Assembly (NCBI GenBank): GCA_030598625.1
Contig: JAUVPO010000116.1
Location: forward strand, 1-6,256
Length of the DNA: 6,256 nucleotides
Reading direction: 5' to 3'
Origin: Deferribacteres bacterium
Lineage (GTDB): Bacteria; Nitrospirota; Thermodesulfovibrionia; UBA6902
The notes under the pieces are model-generated. The model had not been told where the DNA came from, searched no databases, and was given only the letters and a program-made list of their open reading frames with translations. The position numbers and the translations under genes are program-made. This document shows, in pieces, positions 1 to 6,183 of the stretch (positions are counted from its first letter, which is position 1; each line of letters opens with the position of its first letter).

Positions 1-272
1 AATTTAATTCCCGCCAAACTTCTGTTTCCGACCTGCTTTTTCCAGACAATATCACCCATAAGAGAAACAATCGAACGCGATTCAGGGAATTTCAGCTTGA
101 ACTCCAGTTTTTTATTCATTCCGAAGTCAAAACCATATGATTCAAGACTAAGCCCTTTGCAGGAAAAATTTTTTGTTATGCCCCAGTAATGCTCGGTTTC
201 TCCGGAATTGGATTTAAACTCTACTTCAACGGGTAGATTGAATCTCCTGAATTTCCTTCTGCTTAATAACAT
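1..272 (-). CDS. PilZ-domain protein, N-terminal part (runs off window)
   Basis: The minus strand from the ATG at 272 stays open for 90 codons to the left edge, so only the N-terminal part is seen. It begins MLLSRRKFRRFNLPVEVEF. An arginine cluster (R5, R6, R9, R10) gives the RxxxR motif, and NFSCKG at residues 35-40 matches the second PilZ motif, (D/N)xSxxG. The later stretch with LEFKLKFPES and GDIVWKKQ has the beta-strand pattern of a PilZ barrel. PilZ domains bind cyclic di-GMP through these two motifs, so the protein is probably a cytoplasmic c-di-GMP receptor; its output is unknown. A GGAGAG ribosome binding site (forward 279-284) lies 6 nt before the start. The gene is transcribed divergently from the operon at 505. 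The family call is fairly sure; the C-terminus and any added domain are not visible. Confidence 0.85.
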   Translation of the reverse strand, partial: MLLSRRKFRRFNLPVEVEFKSNSGETEHYWGITKNFSCKGLSLESYGFDFGMNKKLEFKLKFPESRSIVSLMGDIVWKKQVGNRSLAGIK

Positions 273-388
273 AAATGCTCTCCATTAATCGCGTTTCAGT
301 TAATTAAAAGATGTTCAGTATTAATAAATTTATTGAAATATGCGCTTCAAGTTAATATGAAATTCTTTATGGTATCTGAAATGTTGTT

Positions 389-404
389 TAATATTATAAT
401 ATTA
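389..404. repeat. 16-bp perfect AT palindrome in the divergent intergenic region
   Basis: TAATATTATAATATTA reads the same on both strands. It lies in the very AT-rich 232-bp gap between the PilZ gene and the LolA-like gene. It contains TATAAT on both strands, so it could supply a -10 element in either direction or a site for an AT-preferring DNA-binding protein. Palindromes of this length can also arise by chance in such AT-rich DNA, so function is only inferred. Confidence 0.4.
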
Positions 405-422
405 TTATTGAAAAAATGTTTA
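393..422 (-). promoter_or_regulatory. Possible sigma70 promoter for the PilZ gene
   Basis: On the minus strand, TAAACA (forward 417-422, 4 of 6 matches to TTGACA) is followed after 18 nt by TATAAT (forward 393-398, perfect -10). Transcription would begin near 386 and leave a leader of about 114 nt. A second, weaker possibility nearer the gene is TTGAAG (forward 345-350) with TATTAA (321-326), 18 nt apart. In DNA this AT-rich, neither can be trusted without transcript mapping. Confidence 0.3.
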
Positions 423-428
423 CCTGAA

Positions 429-458
429 TTGAGCGATTTCCAAATGAAATTATATACA
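429..458 (+). promoter_or_regulatory. Probable sigma70 promoter of the envelope operon
   Basis: TTGAGC (429-434) is followed by TATACA (453-458) with 18 nt between; TATATA at 451-456 with 16 nt is an overlapping alternative. Initiation would fall near 464, giving a leader of about 40 nt before the first gene at 505. The next four genes follow with gaps of at most 14 nt, so this is the only likely promoter region for the operon. No clear operator is seen apart from the palindrome at 389-404 upstream. Confidence 0.45.
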
Positions 459-504
459 AAACAGGTTTAAAAATTCATAATGTGATAAGAGAAGGAGTGG
501 TTAG

Positions 505-1269
505 ATGAGTATTTTACGGTATGCCTTGATCATTGTTGTTATGGTTTTGTTCTGTTTGCCCGGCGCCGGCAGTGCTGAAGAGTTGCCGGACGTAAAGACA
601 ATCATTGACAGGGTGGATAAACTCTACAGAAGCGATTCGAGCTATGGTGAAATGGAGATGAAGGTAGTAAGTGAGCACTGGGAAAGGACCGTCTCAATGA
701 ATATATGGACGGAGGGCATGGGAAAGACCTTTATATATATCACGTCTCCGAAAAAGGACGAAGGGATAGCGACACTTCGTATGAAGACCGAGATGTGGAA
801 CTATTTCCCGAAGATCAACAAGGTCATGAAAGTGCCGCCTTCCATGATGATGGGTTCCTGGATGGGGTCTGATTTTACGAACGACGATCTCGTGAAAGAG
901 AGCTCTTTAATGCAGGATTACGACTCCAAGCTCATACATCCTGAAGATGAAGCGCCTGATTATTATTATATTGAGCTTACGCCGAAAAAAGAGACACCGA
1001 GCGTTTGGGGGAAGATAATATTTAGAGTTCGCAGGGAAGATTACATCCCTGTAACGGGAAGCTATTATAATGAAAAAGGCCGGCAAATGAGAATAATGAC
1101 ATTCAGGGAGATAAAGAGCTTTGGCAGGCGTAAGCTTCCCGCTGTTATCGAGATGGTCCCATTAAACAAGGAAGGCCGCAAGACGGTGATACACTATAAA
1201 AACATAAGGTTTGATGAGAAGATCGATAAAAACGTGTTCACTCTCCGTAACCTGCAGAAGAGAAGGTAA
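505..1269 (+). CDS. LolA-like outer membrane lipoprotein-sorting protein, periplasmic carrier
   Basis: This 254-aa protein starts at an ATG with a strong ribosome binding site, GAAGGAG (491-497), 7 nt upstream. Residues 1-24 are a Sec signal peptide with probable cleavage after A24 (GSA|EE). The cysteine at 17 follows a phenylalanine and does not sit in a lipobox, so the mature protein should be soluble in the periplasm. The body is alternating beta-strand sequence and holds the hallmarks of the LolA-like 'outer membrane lipoprotein-sorting' family: WNYFPKINKVMKVP (98-111) and MMGSWMGSDFTNDDLV (115-130). Members have the open LolA/LolB beta-barrel fold that holds acyl chains, and are usually encoded next to MacB/FtsX-type or RND exporters. 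It is the first gene of the operon and is directly followed by the transporter. The inferred role is carrying a lipid or lipoprotein across the periplasm. It is distinct from classical LolA, and its cargo is unknown. Confidence 0.88.
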   Translation: MSILRYALIIVVMVLFCLPGAGSAEELPDVKTIIDRVDKLYRSDSSYGEMEMKVVSEHWERTVSMNIWTEGMGKTFIYITSPKKDEGIATLRMKTEMWNYFPKINKVMKVPPSMMMGSWMGSDFTNDDLVKESSLMQDYDSKLIHPEDEAPDYYYIELTPKKETPSVWGKIIFRVRREDYIPVTGSYYNEKGRQMRIMTFREIKSFGRRKLPAVIEMVPLNKEGRKTVIHYKNIRFDEKIDKNVFTLRNLQKRR

Positions 1270-2496
1270 GTGAGGGAAATGGTCCTCATTAAAATAGCAT
1301 TCAGAAACATATTCCGCCACAAAAAGCGCTCGGCCTTAACCGGATTGATGATGGGAGGGGGATGTTTTTTATTTGCCGTATTCATAGGGATGGTGGACGG
1401 AACATACGGCAATCTTATAGATATGTTCACAAGGGACCACACAGGCCATATACAGATTCACAAAAAGGGCTATCTTGATAAACCATCCATTTACAAGACA
1501 CTGAATGGTCCCGGTTCCATCGGGATTAAAATCGACTCCCTTGCCCATATACAGTCCTGGGCGCCGAGGGTTTATACACCGGCCCTTGCCTTTGCAGGCA
1601 AAAAAACCACGGGCGTGAAGTTGACGGGCATTGATCCGCCAAAAGAAGAAAGGACCACCCGGATCAGGCACAAGGTCGACAGGGGCCGTTTTATTTCCGC
1701 GACGCCATTAAACGAGGTGGTTATCGGTGACGGACTTGCCAGGGTGCTTAAGGTAGACCTTGGCGGCGAGATTGCGTTTATAGCGCAGGGCGCTGACGGC
1801 TCTATTGCAAACGGGTTGTTTACTGTTGTCGGAATTACGGGCAAGTCGGAAGGTGCGATCGGCAGTTCTACCTGTTACACGCATATAAACTCACTTCAGG
1901 AATTTCTCAGCCTCGGGGGACGGGTGCATGAAATAGCCGTTGTGCTTATGGACGAGTCAAAGACAATAAGGGTTGTAGACCTCATAAAGAAAGCTCTTGA
2001 CGATCCTTTGCTTGAAGTTGAACCGTGGCAGGTCGTGGAAAGTCAGTTTTACAGGGCAATGCAGGCGGACATAAAAGGCAACTGGTATACGATCATGGTG
2101 TTTACAATAATCATAGCTGTCGGGGTGCTGAACACGATACTTATGATATTGCTTGAAAGGACCAGGGAATTCGGTGTATTAAAGGCGCTGGGGACAAGAC
2201 CGTTCCAGATATTTTTGCTGATAGTGCTTGAGACGGCATGTCTTGCCGTTTTGAGCATAATTATCGGTACAGCGGCCGGAATCTTTGCAAACTGGATGCT
2301 CTCTGTATACGGCATAACGTATTCGATACCGATTGAATACGGCGGGGTAGTATTTGACAGGCTTACGGCAAAGATAACGCTTCGGTCTCTTGTTTTGCCT
2401 GCCCTGATCATTTTCAGCACTGCCATACTCGTGAGCATATTGCCGGCAATACGGGCCGCGCGCATAATCCCGGTCAAGGCAATGAGGTCGACTTAA
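1270..2496 (+). CDS. MacB/FtsX-type ABC transporter permease (first of a pair)
   Basis: This 408-aa inner-membrane protein has the layout of LolC/LolE/MacB permeases. A basic amphipathic N-terminus (FRNIFRHKKRSALTG) leads into TM1 (about 22-43). A large periplasmic domain follows (about 45-270), then three more helices (about 273-295, 314-342 and 372-396). The coupling segment LERTREFGVLKALGTRPF (295-312) and the tail PAIRAARIIPVKAMR are typical of the FtsX family; they face the cytoplasm and contact the ATPase. The start is uncertain. GTG at 1270 follows the previous stop without a gap, with an AGAAGG just upstream at 1261-1266. ATG at 1279 would give MVLIKIAFRN, closer to a usual family N-terminus, but its GAGGG lies only 2 nt away. 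Either way translation is coupled to the upstream gene. It probably pairs with the following paralogue and extracts a lipidated substrate from the outer leaflet; export of another substrate cannot be excluded. Confidence 0.9.
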   Translation: MREMVLIKIAFRNIFRHKKRSALTGLMMGGGCFLFAVFIGMVDGTYGNLIDMFTRDHTGHIQIHKKGYLDKPSIYKTLNGPGSIGIKIDSLAHIQSWAPRVYTPALAFAGKKTTGVKLTGIDPPKEERTTRIRHKVDRGRFISATPLNEVVIGDGLARVLKVDLGGEIAFIAQGADGSIANGLFTVVGITGKSEGAIGSSTCYTHINSLQEFLSLGGRVHEIAVVLMDESKTIRVVDLIKKALDDPLLEVEPWQVVESQFYRAMQADIKGNWYTIMVFTIIIAVGVLNTILMILLERTREFGVLKALGTRPFQIFLLIVLETACLAVLSIIIGTAAGIFANWMLSVYGITYSIPIEYGGVVFDRLTAKITLRSLVLPALIIFSTAILVSILPAIRAARIIPVKAMRST

Positions 2497-2498
2497 AG

Positions 2499-3725
2499 AT
2501 GAAATTGCTTATGAAACTTGCATGGAGGAATGTGCTGAGGAACAAAAGGAGGACCGTGCTTTCAGGAATAGCGGTCGGTATCACCCTTGCTTCCCTGATA
2601 TTTATTGACGGCATTTATATAGGCATGTTCGATAGTATGATAAGGACTGCGACCGATTCGTTTCTCGGACAGGGACAGATTCATGCAGCAGGTTTCAGGG
2701 ACACTTTCGATGTGGAAAAAGTAATAAATAATTCAAGAGATGTCATGAAGTCACTGGGCTCGGAAGACCTGCTCACGGGGTTCAGTGAGCGCACTGTTTC
2801 TACCGCCATGCTGAGCTCCGCGGCGGGTGTTAACTCTGTTTTGCTTTACGGGATAGATCCCGAGAAGGAAAGGGGCATGTCCATGGTGGATGAGGCTATA
2901 AGGGAAGGGGAGTACCTTGCTCCTGAAGACCTCGGGCGGATAGTTATAGGATCGAAAGCAGCGGAGACGCTTGAAGTAGAAACAGGGGACAGACTGGTGA
3001 TCACAATGGCGCAGGCCGGCACAGGCGAGCTGTCGCAGGACATGCTCAGGGTGGCGGGTATTTTCCATATGGGAATAAGAGAGATTGACGGAGGAATAGC
3101 GTTCGTAAACATAGAGAAGTCCCGTGAGCTGCTGGCGCTGGGGCAGGAGGCGCATGAGATAGCAGTCAAGTTCAAGAATATAAACGACGCCGGAAACCGT
3201 TTGCTCCCGATCTGGAAAAAATACTCACAGGCGGGCAACGAGGCCCTGGGGTGGAGGGACCTGATTCCACAGCTTGACGGCGTGATGGAAATGGCGGACC
3301 TATCGACTATCATTACTTCGTCCATGGTCTTCTGTATCGTTGCCGTTATAATAATCCACACGCTTTTTATGTCGCTTTATGAAAGGATGTTCGAATTCGG
3401 CGTGCTCCGGGCAATAGGCACGAGACCGGTCAGCATGTCCCTTATAATCTTTTTTGAGGCGGCATCGCTTTCTTTCTTTAGCATATTATTCGGCTTGGGG
3501 CTTGGTTACATTGTCATGCAAATATTTTCGGTATACGGAATAAACTATACGGGCATAGAGTTCGCCGGTGTTACGATTACGGAACTGATATACCCTGTGA
3601 TGACGATCAGGCAGTTTACCTTTTTCCCGGCTTTAGTTTTTGTTTTTTCACTTGTCGCGGCTGTTTACCCGGCGGTATTCGCGGCAAGGCTTACTCCTGC
3701 AAAGGCGATGCAGAGAAGCATGTAG
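2499..3725 (+). CDS. MacB/FtsX-type ABC transporter permease (second of a pair)
   Basis: This protein is 408 aa, exactly as long as its upstream neighbour, and has the same design: basic N-terminus (WRNVLRNKRRTVLSG), TM1 (about 18-42), a periplasmic domain (about 45-268), and TM2-TM4 (about 270-294, 312-341 and 373-394). The coupling segment YERMFEFGVLRAIGTRP (294-310) and the tail PAVFAARLTPAKAMQ match the FtsX family. Shared landmarks with the first permease include a GIDP motif (118-121), HEIAV (219-223) and SVYGI (344-348). The two are therefore old paralogues and probably form a LolC/LolE-like heterodimer. The ATG lies 2 nt after the previous stop with only a distant GAGG (2484-2487), so translation probably depends on ribosomes arriving from upstream. 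This fits equal production of the two subunits. Which one contacts the periplasmic carrier cannot be told by eye. Confidence 0.9.
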   Translation: MKLLMKLAWRNVLRNKRRTVLSGIAVGITLASLIFIDGIYIGMFDSMIRTATDSFLGQGQIHAAGFRDTFDVEKVINNSRDVMKSLGSEDLLTGFSERTVSTAMLSSAAGVNSVLLYGIDPEKERGMSMVDEAIREGEYLAPEDLGRIVIGSKAAETLEVETGDRLVITMAQAGTGELSQDMLRVAGIFHMGIREIDGGIAFVNIEKSRELLALGQEAHEIAVKFKNINDAGNRLLPIWKKYSQAGNEALGWRDLIPQLDGVMEMADLSTIITSSMVFCIVAVIIIHTLFMSLYERMFEFGVLRAIGTRPVSMSLIIFFEAASLSFFSILFGLGLGYIVMQIFSVYGINYTGIEFAGVTITELIYPVMTIRQFTFFPALVFVFSLVAAVYPAVFAARLTPAKAMQRSM

Positions 3726-3739
3726 GGAGGAGATTCCGG

Positions 3740-4432
3740 ATGCATGAAGATGTTTTGAAAGTACAGGACGTATCGAGGATTTACAGCACTGACGGACTAA
3801 AGGTCAACGCGTTAAGGTCAGTGAGCCTCAGCATTAAAGGCAGCGAGTTTACCGCGATTGCGGGACCCTCAGGTTCAGGGAAGACTACCCTCCTTAATAT
3901 CATGAGCGGTCTCGACACCCCGACGTCAGGGAGTGTAATGCTGGGCGGCAAGCCTATTAATACGATGAAGGGGAGTGAACTTTCGGACTTCAGGAGGGAC
4001 CATATCGGCTTCATATTTCAATCATATAACCTGATACCCGTGCTTTCCGTAAAGGAGAATATTGAGTACATCATGCTCCTTCAGGGCATTGGTGAAGGCG
4101 AAAGGAGAACGCGAGTGGCGTCAATTCTGAAGCAGGTGGGGATCGAGGGGATGGAGGACAGGCTGCCGAGGCAGCTTTCCGGAGGCCAGCAGCAGCGTGT
4201 GGCTGTGGCGCGCGCAATGGTGTCAAACCCCGATATCATACTTGCGGACGAACCGACCGCTAACCTCGACTCGGCCACCGGCGCCTCGCTCCTTGATATG
4301 ATGCGCGAGCTTAATGAAGCAAGGGGAATGACCTTTGTGTTTTCCACTCATGACACCATGATTATGGACAGGGCCAGGAGGCTTGTAATCTTAAAGGACG
4401 GCAAGGTGGCAAAGGATGAAGTAAGGAAGTGA
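3740..4432 (+). CDS. LolD/MacB-type ABC transporter ATP-binding subunit
   Basis: This 230-aa nucleotide-binding subunit has every catalytic motif intact: Walker A GPSGSGKT (42-49), Q-loop glutamine in FIFQ (94), signature LSGGQQQR (146-153), Walker B IILADE (166-171) with catalytic E171, D-loop NLDSAT, and H-loop H204 in STHD. Its length and the DEPTANLD wording are typical of the LolD/MacB/FtsE group that drives FtsX-type permeases by mechanical coupling instead of moving the substrate through a channel. It has no membrane segments and works at the cytoplasmic face, presumably as a dimer under the two preceding permeases. A good ribosome binding site, AGGAG (3728-3732), lies 7 nt before the ATG, just past the upstream stop. 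The role as the motor of this transporter follows from both sequence and position. I do not give it a lolD name because the substrate is not shown to be a lipoprotein. Confidence 0.95.
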   Translation: MHEDVLKVQDVSRIYSTDGLKVNALRSVSLSIKGSEFTAIAGPSGSGKTTLLNIMSGLDTPTSGSVMLGGKPINTMKGSELSDFRRDHIGFIFQSYNLIPVLSVKENIEYIMLLQGIGEGERRTRVASILKQVGIEGMEDRLPRQLSGGQQQRVAVARAMVSNPDIILADEPTANLDSATGASLLDMMRELNEARGMTFVFSTHDTMIMDRARRLVILKDGKVAKDEVRK

Positions 4433-4437
4433 AGGAG
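4432..4437 (+). promoter_or_regulatory. Ribosome binding site with unusually short spacing
   Basis: AAGGAG begins on the last base of the ATPase stop codon and ends only 2 nt before the ATG of the barrel gene, against a usual 5-9 nt. No alternative ATG, GTG or TTG occurs in the next codons, and the signal peptide needs this start. A second purine stretch, AAGGAA (4423-4428), is 11 nt away. Initiation is probably inefficient by itself and aided by termination of the ATPase just upstream. Confidence 0.5.
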
Positions 4438-4439
4438 TT

Positions 4440-5756
4440 ATGAGTAACGGGCTAAAATTTAGGCGTAAGACATTTTATTTAATTTGTATTACGCTGTTTT
4501 TTTTTCTTCCGTTCAATCCGGCTTTACTTCCGGCGGATGAAAACAATGTGAGAATAAAGGGGTATGTGAAAGCGCTCGTTACCCTGACGGATCTTACGGG
4601 TATAGATGTGCAATTTACGGGAAGCGGCGCTAAAGATATGCCGGAATATGAAGCGGCCTCTATTAATACACTGAGATTGAATCTCTTCTGGCAGCCGAAT
4701 AAATCAACAACTGTGGAACTTGCATACGAACTGGTCCCCCGCATTCAGGAAGCGGACGGCTCAGAGTCTGTCTTTGCCGTTCGCTCAGCCGATCCGTTAA
4801 CATATCGCGCGCTGGACTTCAAAGAAAATGTTTACTCTGCCAATGAAGGCAGCGATTTCCGGTTGTACCATAATCTGGACAGGGCGTTTATCTCTTTTTC
4901 CCCTGATTTCGGCGATGTCTATATCGGCCGCCAGGCTGTAGCATTCGGATCAGCACGGGTCATAAATTCCACTGATATTCTTACTTCGTTTGCCTATACT
5001 GAACTTAACAAGGAGGAAAGGACGGGGGTTGACGCGGTGAGAATGAAGATACCGGTCGGCGCAATGAGCGAGGTAGATATCGGAGCGGTCTTTGGTGATG
5101 ATTTCAGTTCAAGGGAAAGCGCCGCTTTTCTGCGTACAAAAATATATTCATTTGAAACCGACATTTCCCCGATAGCCATACTTTTTAAGCAGAACCTGCT
5201 TGCCGGTCTTGATATCGCGCGTTCTGTGGGAGACGCCGGTTACTGGTTTGAAGGAGGGTATACCTTTGCGAACGTCACGGATGACCACGATCCTGACCAG
5301 GACTACTTAAGGATATCGACCGGCTTTGACTACAGTTTTACTGACAGCATTTACGCTTACATTGAATATCATTTTAACGGGGCCGGGAGGTCCGGCGCCG
5401 CCGATTACGCTGATTTGCTTTCAGCGGATAATAAAGAGACGGCCTATCTGGAAGGAGCCGTCTATCTTTTTGGAAGGCACTATATCGCGCCCGGATTCAC
5501 TTACAGCATATCGCCTCTTCTTACGTTTAATGGAGGGGCCCTCTTTAACACGGCGGATGGTTCCATATTGTTATACCCTAACTTCCGGTACAGCCTTTCT
5601 GATGAGGCGTTGATAGATGCCGGGGCATTTGCGGGATTTGGAAAGGGAAGCAGGATTGTTCGCAATACAGACACCGGTGATACGGCTATTTTCACTGAAT
5701 CTGAATTCGGTTTGTATCCTGACACCTATTTCATTTCAGCTATGTTGTATTTTTGA
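4440..5756 (+). CDS. Outer-membrane beta-barrel protein, operon-linked
   Basis: This 438-aa protein has a basic N-terminus, a hydrophobic stretch (about 11-31) and a likely signal cleavage after A32 (LLPA|DE). From about residue 38 it consists of alternating polar and nonpolar strands with acidic or glycine-rich turns, many tyrosines and phenylalanines, and a C-terminal phenylalanine (SAMLYF). These are features of an outer-membrane beta-barrel recognised by the BAM complex. Residues 147-184, including DRAFISFSPDFGDVYIGRQA and then NSTDI, and EERTGVDAVRMKIP (192-205), recall a barrel family found beside LolA-like proteins and exporters. I cannot name that family with certainty; alginate-export and DUF1302-like barrels are alternatives. 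As the last gene after the carrier and ABC transporter, it may accept the cargo at the outer membrane or be its exit pore; this is inference. The signal-peptide region contains a run of nine T (4497-4505). Confidence 0.82.
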   Translation: MSNGLKFRRKTFYLICITLFFFLPFNPALLPADENNVRIKGYVKALVTLTDLTGIDVQFTGSGAKDMPEYEAASINTLRLNLFWQPNKSTTVELAYELVPRIQEADGSESVFAVRSADPLTYRALDFKENVYSANEGSDFRLYHNLDRAFISFSPDFGDVYIGRQAVAFGSARVINSTDILTSFAYTELNKEERTGVDAVRMKIPVGAMSEVDIGAVFGDDFSSRESAAFLRTKIYSFETDISPIAILFKQNLLAGLDIARSVGDAGYWFEGGYTFANVTDDHDPDQDYLRISTGFDYSFTDSIYAYIEYHFNGAGRSGAADYADLLSADNKETAYLEGAVYLFGRHYIAPGFTYSISPLLTFNGGALFNTADGSILLYPNFRYSLSDEALIDAGAFAGFGKGSRIVRNTDTGDTAIFTESEFGLYPDTYFISAMLYF

Positions 5757-5769
5757 ATTAATCTTTAAT

Positions 5770-5816
5770 AATCCCCCCTTACAGACCACTATTTTTACCG
5801 GTCCCGGGGGGGGGTT
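5770..5816. repeat. C6/G9 inverted repeat after the operon
   Basis: AATCCCCCC (5770-5778) can pair with GGGGGGGTT (5808-5816), one of the pairs being T-G, across a 29-nt spacer. The G run is nine long (5806-5814) and is preceded by CCC, so CCCGGG can compete with the larger stem. It lies just after the barrel stop codon and could slow or end operon transcription, but no T tract follows, so it is not a standard terminator. Its right arm runs into the -35 box of the promoter at 5815. Confidence 0.4.
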
Positions 5817-5842
5817 GACAAGATGTAAAATTGAGTTAAAAT
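5815..5842 (+). promoter_or_regulatory. Strong sigma70 promoter of the ncRNA
   Basis: TTGACA (5815-5820) is a perfect -35 box. After 16 nt comes TAAAAT (5837-5842), 5 of 6 matches to the -10 box. This is by far the best promoter in the window. It drives no reading frame of any length; initiation near 5849 leads straight into the structured RNA. Confidence 0.75.
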
Positions 5843-5848
5843 AAAGGT

Positions 5849-6144
5849 AGGAATACAGCTTGCGATTGCCTGGCAGAGATTAAGCCTGAGGACTAAGCAA
5901 ATAGGTGAGGGAACGGGTGTGGATGTGGTGAGCAAGACTCTGAAGTTGAGAGGAAGCCTGAAGCATCTGCCGAAGCCCCAGATTAGAAAAATCTCAGTGG
6001 CGTAACCCTGACCGGGCGTCGCATATAAATCTGATAGAGCCATCTGAAGGCTAATGGTCAGGCTGCCGGGAAGTGTTATAACCGTAGAACGTATCTAAGG
6101 CGGTGTTGTCCAAGGAGTCAGGCCGGAAGGTGACTCTTTTTTTT
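5849..6144 (+). ncRNA. Structured ncRNA of about 296 nt, candidate HEARO/omega RNA (IscB/IsrB guide RNA class)
   Basis: The transcript is bounded by a near-consensus promoter and an intrinsic terminator and holds no credible coding frame. Helices found by eye, 5' to 3': GGG (5915-5917) with CCC (5976-5978) enclosing GGATG (5921-5925) with CATCT (5964-5968); CTCT (5938-5941) with AGAG (5949-5952); AGATT (5980-5984) with AATCT (5990-5994), loop AGAAA; a perfect 7-bp CCTGACC (6007-6013) with GGTCAGG (6056-6062) enclosing AGCC (6038-6041) with GGCT (6049-6052); ACCGTAG (6081-6087) with CTA..CGGT (6095-6104); then the terminator stem. No motif of tmRNA, RNase P RNA, 6S RNA or group II domain V is present. 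The order 'GGGAA, hairpin, short U-rich joiner, CAAGGAG' at the 3' end recalls IscB/IsrB omega RNAs; in those, the 5' end carries the guide. That family call rests on memory and is moderate. The existence of a structured RNA gene is much surer. No nuclease gene is present before the window ends. Confidence 0.6.
6112..6144 (+). terminator. Intrinsic terminator of the ncRNA
   Basis: GAGTCA (6115-6120) pairs perfectly with TGACTC (6131-6136). Between them CC-GGAA-GG (6123-6130) forms an inner stem capped by a GNRA-type tetraloop, with GG bulged. Eight T residues follow (6137-6144), and AAG before the stem can extend the pairing into them. This is a textbook Rho-independent terminator and fixes the RNA's 3' end. 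Confidence 0.88.
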
Positions 6145-6183
6145 GACTACTATCTTCCTCATTCCCGGTCCCTTATTCAACAG

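Noticed and set aside
505..570. Lipoprotein signal in the LolA-like protein at C17
   Set aside because: The residue before the cysteine is phenylalanine, which does not fit a lipobox, and a standard cleavage site follows at A24.
1194..5725. Several 60-170 codon open frames opposite or within the operon genes
   Set aside because: All overlap genes with clear family motifs in another frame, and their translations are low-complexity shadows of the real codons.
5617..5844. 75-codon plus-strand open frame overlapping the end of the barrel gene
   Set aside because: It is out of frame with the barrel, runs through the C6/G9 repeat and the ncRNA promoter, and has no protein-like character.
5795..6043. 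82-codon minus-strand open frame across the ncRNA
   Set aside because: It lies antisense to the promoter and helices, has no ribosome binding site I can see and no recognisable protein features; it is a by-product of the structured RNA.
5901..6136. Cobalamin riboswitch suggested by GGTG, GGGAA and GAGTCAGG-like pieces
   Set aside because: The pieces are not in the order of the conserved cobalamin core, the B12 box is absent, and no gene follows for it to control.
5849..6144. Group II intron
   Set aside because: No GUGYG-type 5' end, no domain V hairpin with its GNRA loop and AGC-type triad, and no maturase frame; the GAGCC at 6037-6041 belongs to an ordinary small hairpin.
5849..6144. tmRNA, RNase P RNA or 6S RNA
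   Set aside because: No tag-peptide frame or tRNA-like ends, no GAGGAAAGUCC-type RNase P core, and the helix pattern and length do not fit the single long bubble hairpin of 6S RNA.
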